From Rotaria macrura (lineage: Eukaryota; Rotifera; Eurotatoria; Philodinida; Philodinidae): a stretch of DNA of 64,000 bases. This document shows positions 41,451 to 54,700 of this stretch, piece by piece; position 1 is the first letter of the stretch; each line of letters begins with the position of its first letter. The DNA lies in the NCBI GenBank assembly GCA_900239685.1, contig OENT01000163.1, positions 115,048 through 179,047 on the forward strand, read 5' to 3'. The translations under genes were made by a program, and so were the position numbers. Below the pieces are notes generated by a model. The model was not told where the DNA came from. It saw nothing but the letters and a program-made list of their open reading frames with translations, and ran no database searches.

Positions 41451-44400
41451 TTATCTTGCATTGTTTTGTTTTTTTTTGATTTTTTTTCTTTAGATATGCT
41501 GTAAGGCTTTCCTATCTAATCGAGTGTGTAGAAGTTTCATGCATGTTATTTACTCAATGATATTATACGAAAGAATATCGACGATTGATTCGATTTCCAA
41601 GAAATCATGTTAGCCATATTTATCGGCTATTTTCTTTCTATTCATTTTCAATATACAAATACAAATCAAGTCCGTAAATTTTAATGCAGACAAACAATGA
41701 ATATAAGGAGAAACAATAAATCAACCTCTACACTGTATGGTTCAGTGAGGACACAAGTTACTGTCATCAAAATGCACACCTAATGGTGAACTATCTGGAT
41801 TGAAATCTGTTTACAAATTCGAAGAAAGATTTCATTTGTGGTTAACTATTGTTTTTCCATTCCTTTGAAGATCATTTCGAATAATGACTGCATCGTTTCT
41901 TAAATACTGTAAGTATTAAGTACATGCACTGATTGGAATGCTTCTATAAGTTTGTTCTTTAGTATTTGTCTAGAAAGTGTTCATTTTGACAAATATTTTT
42001 CACAATAATGCCATCCTGACATAATCGTATTCATGAATTCAAATTAAATTCAATATGTCACATCATATTTTGACAGAAGAAAGAGTTTATTTGAAAATTA
42101 AATTTTTTGATGGCAACTGAATTCACTTTAAATAGAATTGAAAAGTATTTTGTTATTTTTTAAATGATTTCACATGAATATTATCATGAATTATGATTGA
42201 TAATAAATATCCAGTAGTGAAAATCAATATAATACTTGTGAATATGTCGCAGAATGTCCATGGTATTGAAATCGATTGGAAGTTACACAGTATCTATCAG
42301 TATTATCGCTTTTATCTATAACTAATCATTGGGAACGGCAAAGAGATCATTTTCAAAGATAAATTTATTCAAATAAATTATTTCAATTTGCAAATCAGTT
42401 ATGTGATGTTGAGATTCGAATTCGTGTAACGATGATCATTAAAAATTGCTGAATTTTTAACATGCACATCAACATATGCATTTATTTAATTATGAGAAAA
42501 ATTAAACGTTATTATAACATATTATTTCTGTATTTTTTTATTCAAATTTGTTTTGAATACTTATCGTAATTTGTGATAGTATTTCTCAAGTTTTTTTATG
42601 TTTCTTCTAAATTTTTAAAATAGAATTTTTTTGTCAGATACTCCGAGATAAAGATTTTAGTTGATTGTATGACAACATTGATTATTGCATATAGTTTTTT
42701 CTCACAAAACTTTAAGGAAGAAGACTTTTTGATCCATAAGTTTTCTTCTTTACTCTTTACAAGGAAAATTTTCATGGAACACTTTCCTAAACAATAGTCA
42801 TAGAATAGTTATATATCAGAATCGCACAAATCTATAAAGTAACCTCCTCACTGATCGACATATTTCTTGAAGATGATTCAACGGTCCTACTGTTTGTGAA
42901 TAGAAATATCTCTTTCGGAGATAGCTAGAAAAACGTAAGATGAATTGCTGGTAGAGCTCGCTAGAGGTAAGCTGTGCCAAACAGGATACTGAGATTCATC
43001 TCAATATGTATGGCTGCCAATTGAATGTACGCTTGTTTGTATGTTCAATTATTGTAGAATTTAATGAAAAGATATCTAACAAGTGGGCTGATAGAAAATT
43101 TAGGAAATACTACGGTATTAAATACTAGAAAAATCTCGGAGGGTTCTCAGATCATGAAGTATTGAACATTTTTTTGTCATGTTCTGATAAGAAGATCCTA
43201 TATGGATTATTTCGAAGTCAGCTTATCTTCTAGAAAAATAGTCTGCCGTGAAAATTAAAGTTATCGCGAGGTTCTACTCTTATCTAGCTGAATATGAGAT
43301 TTGAGAGATTTGAAAATCTTAAGAAAAAAAGTTTAAAAGTACGTTCGGTTTATTATGATCTGAATATTGAAGTATAACTCAAGACATGAGCGGCACTTCA
43401 ACACTTGAAGAGTCTGCAGTTGCGTCCCCTAAAAAGTATTCGAGATTGCAATAAAAATGTATTGCTTTTCAGAATTGTTCATGTTTTCCTAGTATGTAAC
43501 CTGTGATTATCAACACATGATTTTGTAATTTATTCTGTTTCCGTTCAAAACAGCTATATAAGACCATACTCATAAAAGAGATAAACTAGTCGATAACATA
43601 AATGCTGAAATAAACAGCGTTCGTAATAAGACTAGCATATATTGAACTTGATTCTAATCCTCATAACATTTTCAAAAAGGTATAAATAGTTTTGAAATCT
43701 TAGACAATCGTTTACTCTAGTCTCAAGAGGAAATCCTAATGATCAATGACTAGGACAGTTTCATTTTGACAATTACTGCTTTTCCTAAAACATTCAGGCT
43801 ACAAGATCCCTGCTTCAACATGAATATTAAACTATCGTTTCCGTCAACTTTAAGCTTTTTTCGGAAATGTTGTTCACTGTAGTCAAATTGTTCGTAGGTG
43901 ACATTTTTGTTCTTTTTTCAAATTCATATCTATATGAAATTTTGAGGATAATTTTCAACGTGCACAATAATACAAGGCAGTTAATGCTAATTGCAATAAT
44001 TTTCTATTCTTCTTCTTCTTCTTCTTTAATTTTGATACTGAAAGTCCCACAAATCAAATCAACTATTGCTATATAAATTGTTCTGTCTATTGTTAGATGT
44101 GAACGTGTGAAATCTAATTAAGAGTCGAACAAAAGAAAATTGAATACGCTATGCCTGACAGACTCATTGAAGAGTACCATTATTAATAATATACCTGGCT
44201 TATCGTATCAGATTGATGTTAAATTAGCCGACCACAATCATCAAAAATTGATTAGCTTTTCAAGTGTTTCCAATTTAAAATTCTTCAAATCTTCTGAAAT
44301 TTTAGTAGTATGCAAATCAAATTAAAAGAAGCATGAGTATTTTTTAGAATAGATCTTGATTGAAAGTAAAGAGAGAGAGATGCGCGGTTTTGATAATTTA

Positions 44401-44806
44401 AAATAAGGAACGAAGTTACAATGAATCGTTAGTACGCAGTTTTCTGAAAAGTTTCTTGGGAGCGGCACAATAAGATTTTTTTAAATAGAGATGTTTCATT
44501 AGGTTTGCAAGGTGAATTTTTTTGTCAAAAAGATCTGTCATCGTTGCAGAGTAAACCATTAATAATTCATAGATGGTTATTTGATTTAAATACCCGATTT
44601 ATGTAGATCATTAAACTTTAGTTTAACAATTACTGTGCATTACTAAATATTCAAATTCAAAAGGTTTCATTTTTAATCCCAAGCTAATCTCTATACCGAA
44701 CTAGTTATAGACAGGGATGAATATGAAATACGATTTTCAATTTTAACTTGAATCAATGGATGAATTTATCATGTTTAAGAAATGAGCGTTACATATTGAT
44801 CAATCA
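41451..44806. other. Gene-free stretch
   Basis: No supported gene. AATAAA at 41715-41720 may be the polyadenylation signal of the preceding gene. A (TTC)n microsatellite occupies about 44008-44026. A TATATAAG sequence at 43555-43562 looks like a TATA box, but no gene follows that I can support; frames 43867-44076 and 44140-44325 have no recognisable domains. Confidence 0.45.
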
Positions 44807-44812
44807 TTTATT
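44807..44812 (-). promoter_or_regulatory. Polyadenylation signal AATAAA (minus strand)
   Basis: TTTATT on the plus strand is AATAAA on the minus strand, 77 nt beyond the stop codon of the secreted-protein gene at 44889-45542. Confidence 0.55.
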
Positions 44813-44888
44813 TTAGTTCTGAGTTTAATCGATATCGATTGATACTATTTCTTAGTATCCCTATTCAGTGTTTGTTTCTCTCGAATAG

Positions 44889-45542
44889 TCAAACATCTTC
44901 ATGATGAAAGTTTGCAGCCAGATGGTGTATGGTGTCATTTAAAGATTGTTTTGTTTTCAACATCAGCATGTCATACTTTTCTTTGCCATGCTCATTAAAA
45001 ATCTGCATTAATGTCTTTTTCATACAGGAATGAGTTTTCTTTTTTGCATCTTCGACTCCCTCATCATCCCATACACATACACTACTGTAAATTTCTTCAT
45101 GCGTGCAAATTTTTGGCATGCCATCGAGAAAAATGATCAGTTCATAATTCAGTAGAGTTGTGCGATTCGTGATTTTATATCGTTGGGACATGATTGTTTC
45201 GTACTTGAAATATTGATGGTTTGATGCCGTTTTTACTAGCCGTTCCACGGGGGAACATTCATGTATATGGGCCCATGCTTCTGGCGTGGAGCGTTTTCCA
45301 AAACAGACATCAGGAAATCGAAATGGATCTTCGACGAGTGTAGGGAGTATAGAATCAGCTTGTGGACAACATTTATCTACTATTTCACATGCTGCCTCCA
45401 TAACTTGACGGAACACCAATGGAGAATTCACTCGTAATAAATGGTTGAGTTTGCCTAGTGCAACAACATCTTCGTCAATCGTTAGAAATTGACATGGAAG
45501 CAATCCAAGCAAAAGGTAGACAATAATTCTTAAGCAATTCAT
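44889..45542 (-). CDS. Unrecognised secreted protein, intronless
   Basis: A single uninterrupted frame of 217 residues. The N-terminus (MNCLRIIVYLLLGLLPCQF) is a typical signal peptide with likely cleavage after residues 17-20. The mature part has about eight cysteines (near 52, 58, 59, 80, 95, 146, 154 and 172), consistent with four disulphides, and potential N-glycosylation sites N-R-T and N-D-T. No transmembrane segment follows. I recognise no family. A minus-strand TATA box (45578-45585) and a polyadenylation signal frame it closely, which supports a real, compact gene. Secreted, single-exon genes of this kind are often lineage-specific. Alternative: the last exon of a longer gene, but the signal peptide argues against that. 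Confidence 0.68.
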   Translation of the reverse strand: MNCLRIIVYLLLGLLPCQFLTIDEDVVALGKLNHLLRVNSPLVFRQVMEAACEIVDKCCPQADSILPTLVEDPFRFPDVCFGKRSTPEAWAHIHECSPVERLVKTASNHQYFKYETIMSQRYKITNRTTLLNYELIIFLDGMPKICTHEEIYSSVCVWDDEGVEDAKKKTHSCMKKTLMQIFNEHGKEKYDMLMLKTKQSLNDTIHHLAANFHHEDV

Positions 45543-45577
45543 TTGATTGATTTCTTAGCTAACTTAATCGATTTCTC

Positions 45578-45585
45578 TTTATATA
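45578..45585 (-). promoter_or_regulatory. TATA box (TATATAAA) for the secreted-protein gene
   Basis: On the minus strand TATATAAA lies 36-43 bases before the ATG at 45542, leaving room for only a very short 5' untranslated region. Confidence 0.5.
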
Positions 45586-46679
45586 ATAGAGTGCGAGAAA
45601 TGTGAGATCTGGTATCATCGATATAATCAACGCACTACTTTACCATGTCGAAGTGAAAGTAACCGATAGCGAAGATAAAACAATTGTGTTTTGCATTGTA
45701 ATTTTAAATCACTCAATATGTTGTATGATTGAGAGAAAAACAAGATAAATCTTAAGATTTAGTGTGAGTAACTATAGTTTACTTAGTATCTTTGTAATGT
45801 ATGCAACATATATTTTTGAAAATGAAAACAAAGACTGGCGTACAATGCTACGAACAAGATCATTTATTTTGGCAAAAGATGAATTCATTTTCTACATTGC
45901 ATCAAGTAATGAATCATTGTTTTCCTATATATTAAATTAAATATTTTTCTTAACCAGGTGTAAAATATAGAATCTACACTTTGAGATTACTGCCAATTCT
46001 TGGCTAACTGCTATAGTGAATAAAGTGAGTGTCATATTTCTTCCACCATGACAGTAACCAGTACTGTGCATGACATGGGATACCGCTCTAGGGATCGTTG
46101 CAATCGTCTTACGGATGTTATGAAGCTTCAAATTGTAAACGTCGAAGAAAACTTTCAGTATCATTCGATAATATCTAAGCATATTTAAAAGTAATTGAAA
46201 CAATCGAAGGGTTTTTATTCGGCATAGGCAACTGCATCATTATTGTTTTTAGATATCTTCTTTATTATCTTATATGTCTTTATTGGCGTAAGTTATTTCG
46301 AGCAGCGAAAGATTGGCATAGATAGGTTTGTTTTGATTATGTCATCGGTCTTGAGATGAAAATACAGAGGATCTGAAAAGTATACAATACTCACCCACTA
46401 AAGCAGAAGAACCTGTTTTTAAAGAAATATCTAATATTATTTATGTGTTTCTAATATTGGAATGTAACGATCCATTTTTAATAGCTCTTCTACTACACTT
46501 CTACCCATAAGTCAAAACTCATGAGTATTTGAAAACTGATAAAAAGAAAAAGCAATTTTGACGAATTTCTAGAGCACCCGATTATCGAACAAGATGTATA
46601 AATCTAGTAATTAGCCTATCAACTTTGTATTTGTAAGTGTTTGCATATAGGAAAATAAAGCTCATAATTGAGAACACTA
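45586..46679. other. Gene-free stretch
   Basis: The minus frame 45937-46203 (88 codons) has no recognisable domain and no framing promoter or splice signals that I can support. Nothing else is seen. Confidence 0.45.
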
Positions 46680-47793
46680 CCCAGGTCAATCAGAACGATC
46701 CGTAAACGGTCGTAAACGATGCAATTTCGGTGATATACGATGGTCGTGGCGGTCGATCGTTTACGAATGATCGTATACGAGATTATCACGGGTAAATACG
46801 GCAGTATTTAGGATGGTCGTTTACGGACCATTGCAAACGATACTGTAACGATCATCGCAAACAGTCCCTATTTCAATCGTATTTACCATACGGTGCCAGA
46901 CCATGCGAGAAAATATTTTACTAGGGCAATAATGTTTTTTTCTTAATTCCCGTTCGAGTTGTCCCTATTATTGCTTTTTATTTTGATCCGTCTCTTCTTT
47001 TCGTAAATCACAGCGCCCTCTCTTCTATTCTGTAATATGTGCATAAATTACACCAATCACTGTATCTACGTGATAACAGTTAGAAATAATTTCCTTTTCA
47101 TTCTTTGCACATTTCATTTTCGTTTAGATGATGAGGGCATGACGTCTACTAACGGTAGGTAAAAGTTATTTATATTATTTAATTTTCAAATTATTCTTTT
47201 ACTTTACTTAAATTTTATGTAATTATAGATTTAATTTTTTTTTCGATTTCTCTTAATTTTTAATTTATATCTAATTTTAGATTTATTTTTATTTCGATTG
47301 TTACTTCATTTTTTAATTTTTATCGGACTTTAGATTTTATTTTTATTCTAATTTTTATTTTATTTTTGCAAGCTTTTTATTTTACTTTTTTAACCTTTCA
47401 TTTATTTCATCTTCATTGAAATCTATTTTTTTATTGTAATTTCTTTTATTTTTATTTTTTCAATAAATTAAATTTTTTATCTGAATCAATTTTTATCTGT
47501 TGCAAAAAATGTGGAGCGAAGTCTTAAAAAACTGCAGGAAAACAGATCGTTTACTGCCGTACACAACAGAGAATACTATCTGTATACGGCCACTGTAATT
47601 CTTCATTAACGGCCGTTTACATCCCCGTATACGGTACGGAGAAATGCGTCCGTATTACTGCCCCTGTTAAAACGGGGTAATACGGCGCCGTAACGAGCCG
47701 TATTTTCATCGTAAACGGCAGTAATTACAACGTATCCTTGTCGTCTACGACCCTAAACGACGCCGTAACGGTGTCCGTTTTACTTGACCTGGG
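46680..47793. mobile_element. TIR element of the CCCAGGTC family with GTAAACG arms, 1.1 kb
   Basis: It starts CCCAGGTCAATCAGAACG at 46680 and ends ACTTGACCTGGG at 47793, flanked by TA on both sides. The arms (46680-46910 and 47540-47793) are densely filled with variants of CGTAAACG/CGTTTACG, a self-complementary motif. The centre (about 46920-47515) is T-rich with repeated ATTTTTATTTT and no reading frame. The element at 61999-62308 has the same ends and motif without most of the centre, so it is an internally deleted relative. Mobility would depend on a transposase elsewhere. Confidence 0.88.
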
Positions 47794-48720
47794 TATTGCA
47801 ATATTTCGCTGGCGTTTCAGATGTATCTTTATATTAACCAGGCGCAATATATATTAATTGCCCAGCACAAACTGACGTTATCACATTTTATTTGTGTCAA
47901 GATCCATGAACACCTAAGCATACTTCAATTCCAAGACATATCTATGCCTAGAGTATCTAATGATTATTCTCAATCCAAAGAAATGTCGGCCGTTAGATTC
48001 TGAAGTGACTCTTGACATAAACAACATCATCTATCAACTAATAAGCTTGCTAGTTTCAGATGTATACCTAGGAACTCGCCGTCTCGCAGTGAATTGATAC
48101 CATGCTAAGGAGTAAGTGTGTTGTGAAATTTTACGATCCATAAAGATGCATGAAACAAAAATTTTCAAGAGAGCTCCAGCTTCTTAGAAACGCCAGCCAA
48201 AGGAACCGAAACGGTAACGTTACTTTAAATGAAATGGTTTAACATAGGGGCCTATCTACGTGTAGGACTTTTTATTTATTTCGAAACTAAGAAGATATGT
48301 GTTAGAAATAGTTTGCTCTCTGCTAGTCTTTCATGAGAACTTGAAAATACTATAAGACAATAGTGAGTAGAACGCTTCTTGAATCAATCACGATATACTG
48401 TATCAAAACAGTGATGTGGGGATGCAGTTCTTCATCTCATCAACAACATTCACATCTTTCTGTACGAAAAAGAATTTCGCAGTTCATACAATCTATAAGA
48501 ATTTCAACTATGTTGCAGAATGTTAAATTCAATAGTACAGTCAACGCTCGCATCAAAACTTGATCTCTCAGTCTTGAAATCATACCATCAATATTCATTG
48601 CAAGCACAATACGAGTATATTCATTCTAGAAAAGAGTACAATAGATGCAAAACAATATTTGATTAGTTTTTGCGAAAAAATCTTGCAGTCATAAAAAACT
48701 AAGAAATGTTTTCAGTCACG
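47794..48720. other. Region downstream of the ABC transporter
   Basis: No gene is supported. Frames 47821-48003 and 48363-48563 (plus) have no recognisable domain. No clear AATAAA on the minus strand was found close to the transporter stop. Confidence 0.45.
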
Positions 48721-51700
48721 TCATGTCAGATCAATATTACTAGGAATGTCAAAATAGGCAGCTTCTCCATGTTCTAGCATAAGAATGCGGTCACTGTTTG
48801 CTATTGTATTCAATCGATGTGCAATCGTTAAAATTGTACGATCACGAAATTTGTCCGAGATTACGTCTTGAATCATCATATCCGTCACATGATCAACATT
48901 GGCCGTAGCTTCATCGATGAGTAGTATGTTGCTTCGCTTAAGAATAGCTCGTGCTACACATATTAATTGACGTTCTCCAGCACTCAAGTTACTACCTGAT
49001 TCAGCTACCAACTGGCTTAGTCCATCTGGATGATTATTTATCAACTGTTTCAGTTGAACAGATTCAAGAACTCTCAGACATTCTTCATCCGAATACTGTG
49101 AGAACGGATCAAGATTGTATCGAAGAGTACCGCAGAATAATATTGGTACTTGTGGGATAACGCTCAAATGAGAACGAAGTTGATCGAGGGAAATACAACC
49201 GATATCAATATTGTCAATAAGAATACTGCCGGTGACTGACGATTGATCGACAAGTCGAAACAGAGCTTGAAGGAGTGATGATTTTCCGGCACCTAAAACA
49301 GCACTAGTCATAAACAAATGAATGTTTTGTATTTATATCTGAAAAAATAGCTGTAAACGATTCTCAAAATAAACTTTTATTTTCTATCGTAATTTGACAA
49401 AAAAAAATCATTTTCACATGACATGATTTTCAAAAAAGTTCAAAATCGAGGAACATACTTATCACTGCTTTACGACCAAATGACTGTGAAACCATATTAT
49501 CATCAACCATTCGATTACTAATAAAATAGTAATAGGTACTATATTTTAAAAAAAGTTTCCCTCATCAACATCATTTTACAACATTTTAGCAAACACTTCA
49601 GGTCATAAGAGTTGAATTTTGTTCAAAATTCTTAGCCAACAAATCACACGATAGTATGGCTTCGTGAGTAAATGTATAACTTTTCAAAAGTAATATTTAT
49701 TCTTGTTATTGCATCTATAATTTATCAATCAGTGACATTTAAAGTCATGAAATTTAAAATTATTCAAGTTTTTGAAAATTTATGGCTTCACTTAAACCTA
49801 TACTTAAATTTACCCCTCAGGTAGTTCGCATGATTCATTTCTGAACTGAAATGATTTATGCCTGATGTCTATCTTGATACGATTTGTAAACATGAATGGA
49901 TATTGTTTGCTTCTCTGAAAAATGAATGCATCTACTGGTCAAATCCCTCTGAGAACTGAAGAATAACTGAAAACTCTACGATAGAAGTGTTTCGGATTCG
50001 ATGAAATCCAATAGAACGTGATAATGTTGTATTCTTGGATACAATATATTTGATGGCATGATCATCAGTCAGAAGAGATGATGATAATGTCTCACGGGTA
50101 CCGAGAAATTGTTATAGAGATATAAGGATACACTATTTTACCATCAACTAAAAAGACACACTTCATAATCATCGAGTATACCCAGGTCCGAGACGTACAG
50201 CGGGAACCGGCCGGATCCCGTGTTATTCCAACGAATTCCGGAAGCGGGTTTCCGAAACTAGCCCCGGCTTCCGGATCCGGCTTACTTCCCAGCAATTCCG
50301 GGTACCAAAGCGTATTCACGGATACGGTTCCAGTTTCCTATACAGGATCCGTAGTCGGAAAACACCGTTTCAAAGGTTGGACCACATACGGTCCAGATCC
50401 GGCCGTTTCTGGATCGGATACCGATCACGGAAAAAGCAATTTTCCCATCCGGAGAGAACACGGCTCAGATCTGACCATTTCCGCTAAGCTCCCGAAAACT
50501 CATCTGGCCGTTTCCCAAACAGCGCTAAATACTCACAATTACTAAGTAAAGTCTCTGAACTTTGATTCCAGCTTTTACTTCTTTTTTAAACAAGCCTAAA
50601 ACAACACCAGAAGATACCCTGGGAACAAATAAAGTTCTAGTAAAACATTAAATAATTCCCTCCAAACTCGCTTTTGTCACAAAAATAGGAATTTTCAGTC
50701 CGAAGACCTAAAAATCAGATTTTTAGATTTTCCCAGGTCAATTAAAACGGATATCCGTTACGGTCCGTATCATTCGACCTGGGTTGGCAAACAGAAAACG
50801 ATATGTGTAAGAACAGTACACATGTTAAACACCAGTGTTTTGAGACTTTCCTGAGTCTTCAATCAAGGTAAGTGACGCTACTAAAGTCTCTTAAGGAGCT
50901 ATCCTTTCAAAATTTTATCAAAAAATTTCGAATGCAAATTAATGCACTGAAACCAATAACACATTAAGTAACACGTCTGAAATTTTCAAGCGACCCTATC
51001 AAAATACGGTAAACAATCTAGATCATGGACATCGTCCTTAAATTAAAGGAATTAGAAAAAAAAATCCCAAAAAGGACCTCTAAAGGTCATTTTTTGTAAA
51101 ATGATGATTTGGATATCAACGAATGATATAAATGAGAATTTAATATTCGATGCAATTGTTTTTCAAGCGGAGGCCCGATTTCCAAAGCAGAAATAATTTG
51201 GTAGGAATACGGTGGATTCCGACTCTTTTCCGATGCTTCTTTACCGGATTATTGTATTTTCCGGTTGGATCCTGGCGGAACTTGCTATAGTTCCGGTAGG
51301 TTCCTGCCTGATCCGAGGTATTTCCTTGAAATTTCCTGTTTCCGGAATATCCAGGTTCCGGGCACGGATAATTCCGGCTGGAATACTGCTTCCATGTTCC
51401 GGTGGTTTTTCCGGCCATTTCCGGCCGGAAATACACCGGAACCGGCAGGAAGAAGCCGAAATATATCCCGTTTCCTGCGGGATCCGGTCTCCGGAACGAA
51501 CGACCTGGGTAGTATTCTTATCAAACTGTAACAATTTAAAAATACTAATAGTGAATATTTGGAGTATTTTAAATAATACTTGCGGTAACCAAATTATTAT
51601 TTCGATTGGTTGACAAACTTTCGATCTAATATTTTCGGTAGTATAACTCCAGTTTTGATAAGAAATAAAATAGAATCTTTTATGGTATTTCAACTTGTAG

Positions 51701-54700
51701 ACAAATTCATTTTCGATTTCAGTGGCAATTTATTGAATAATCTTGAAGAAGATGTTCTTCTGTTGAAAACTAATTTAAATTTCAAAGCTTCTCTCCCTAC
51801 GTGATTACTTTTCAGCAACGTATTTAACTGTCTCTTTCATCACACGTCTTATGAGAGGGTGTAGAAACAGTCAACAAAATAGCATCACGTGCACGAAAAC
51901 CGAACTGTTGCATTGCTTTTCTTTGCAGACCATAGTTCTCAATCTTCAGCGTCAACGTCGGTTATATATGAATTAATTTGAATTTTGCTCAGAAATGATA
52001 TATTTCAGATTTGTGAACAAGAAATTGATTTACTACGAACTTCTATGAGCGAACTTAGTCACTAATTTCAGGGTAATGCTTGGAAACTAGAACATTAAGT
52101 GTAACTATTAGTTATACCTGTTCGACCAATCACTCCAATCTTTTCTTTGGATTCAATGCGTAAATCAAGATTTTTCAGTACAGGATCTAACTCAGGTCGA
52201 TAGCGAAAAGTGTAGTCTTTGAATTCAATAACTCCACGAGAGGGCCAATCATCTGGTGGTTCAAGAACTATTGTACTTTTACTATTATTTTCGTGGCTCT
52301 CTGGTAACAGTTCACCATACTCATGTACACGTTCAGCACTTGTCATAAAATTTTCAGCTTCAACTGACTGTCGTACTGCCCATTGAAAGAGAGTTGTTAG
52401 TGTGATACAGTATGTGATACTGAGAGCCGCAGCTGAAAGATTTATTTGATGGCGCAACGCTACTGCTAGAATTGCCGTCATCAGTGTGAGTAAGGATGTC
52501 ATATAGCCGAGTTGCAATCCAAGCCAGCGTCCAGCACATAGAAGAACAAAATATGCACGAGTATTCGTATCGATTCTTTCCATAAACATGTTTACAAAAT
52601 CATGTTCAACTTTAAAAGCTCGAATACTTGTGAGTCCGTCTAATGCCGATGAGAATAGAGCATAGATTGGACTACGAGTGACACTTTCGAGTCGCTTTAG
52701 TTGACGACTCGAACGCATGTAAAATCGACGAAGCCACCAAAATGAAGGTGCCAGTGGAATGAGAATAAGTAGTACCCATGGATTAATACTGCCTATTATT
52801 ACAATAGAACCGAGAGTCATTAGAAGATTTTGAATGGTATCGACCAAAGTCAAAGGTAATAGTTCGTCAAGGACTTGCTGATCTTTGCTCGCTCGATTCA
52901 ATATACGTCCACTAGGATTACTTTCAAAGAAGCGTAAAGAAGTATACAACAAACCGGTGAGCATTCTATTGTGAAAACAAGTCGATCCACACAACATAAT
53001 ATAGATAAGAAAACCGGCACGCACTAATGCGGCGATGAATGTACAAAACGTCAATGCAAGATAGACATAGGCATCATTTGACGAGTCTGTACCATCTTCG
53101 GATTTAGCCGACCATAAAGAGAGCCAACGATTTGTGAAATCGTATGAACCTTCAGCAACCAGTAGTAAAACAACGAGAAGAATAAATCCAAACTTGCCTA
53201 ACGGTGGTGCTGTAAATAGTTGAAACCATACACTCCACTTGACACTACTATCACTTGAAATTTCATTTCTTACAATCGAATTCATATCAGTTTTAACAGT
53301 GAGAAGTGTAAAATCAGTATCGTCGTCATCGAATGATTCTGTTTCTGTTGTAGCATTCGATTGATCATTTTCAGTAGGTTTCTCGTCGTCCATTGGCTCA
53401 TTAATTCCGCCATTACTCAAAAGAATCATTTGATCTGCTTTAGCTAAAAAATGTACTTGATGTGTCACCAATATTCTAGTTTTCTCACGTAGAAGACTAT
53501 GTGGTCCGATGCATCGATCAAATATTTTCTTCGCTACTGCTGGATCAACAGCAGCAAGCGGATCATCTAGTAAATATAAATCTGCATCAGCGTAAAGAGC
53601 ACGAGCTAATGATATTCGAGCTTTTTGTCCTCCGCTTAGATTGACACCTTTATCACCAATCATCATCAAATCCTCGACTTCACCGAAATTTTTCAGATCG
53701 ATATCAAGACAACACGCTTTTATCACATTCTTATAACGTTGTTCATCCATGGGTTTGCCAAGGAGAATATTATTTCTTACTGTGTCAGCAAAGATCCAGG
53801 ACGATTGTGGAGCGTACGAAATTGAGCGAATAAACTGATGCATAGTTCCTCTGACAAGATTGATCTCACCAAGAATGGCTGCCAGTAGAGATGATTTGCC
53901 GGCACCAATTGGGCCTCGAATTCCAACTAATGTACCGTGTCTAATCTTGACATTTAGATCGAACAGGCAAGGAGAATCTTTCCAAGAAAACGAAGCATCT
54001 TCCATGATAACCGCATGATCACCCTGGTCGTTTTGTTCATTTTCAAGTTGACTTCGCAGTATTTCGAATTCCATAAACTGATCTATTCTTTTTGCAGCAA
54101 CGCGAGCCTCACTTAGTTTTTCGATAGCCTGTGGTAAGAACGATGTTACTGGTGTACGAATCATCGTGAAAAATGACAATGCAGTGAAAATATCCGCTGC
54201 TGCTAATTTTTTATCTAAAAGCCAACTACCACCAAATGTTGCAAGAGAAATTAATGATAACGATGCGAAAAAGATGCCAATATTTAGAGCGCGCAAACGA
54301 CTAGATTTGAAAATACTTTGAAGTTCGGATCGTCTTGTTTCTCTTACTAGTTGTTCCATAGCTTTCTCCCAGTTGTACATTTTGATAATTTGGCATCCAT
54401 TGATAAGTTCATTGATATTTTGTACACGTTTATCCGTACATGTCATGGTCATTTTTCGATATTGACTAAACAATCTACTAAACAAGAGCTGTACAGGCAC
54501 TAACAGAACGAGTACGGCATAGCCAAACACAGTTGGCAAACCAATGTTCCACCAAATGAGACCGAACATGATCAAAGCCTCAAGAGGCGCCACCCATAAG
54601 TAGTGAATATATAGAGTCAATTCTTCAAATTTACCTGAATCGTTTGCAACCAAGTTTATTGTCTGAGCAGCAGTTGTTCTATAAAGAGACGCTGTATTTA

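Noticed and set aside
43555..44325. TATATAAG followed by two short plus-strand frames
   Set aside because: The TATA-like sequence alone is weak evidence; neither frame has a domain or a good start context.
51140..51693. Five overlapping frames on both strands that look like protein
   Set aside because: They arise from the palindromic TTCCGG motif in the right arm of the element at 50181-51509, which reads open in several frames on both strands. There is no domain, and the boundaries match the repeat.
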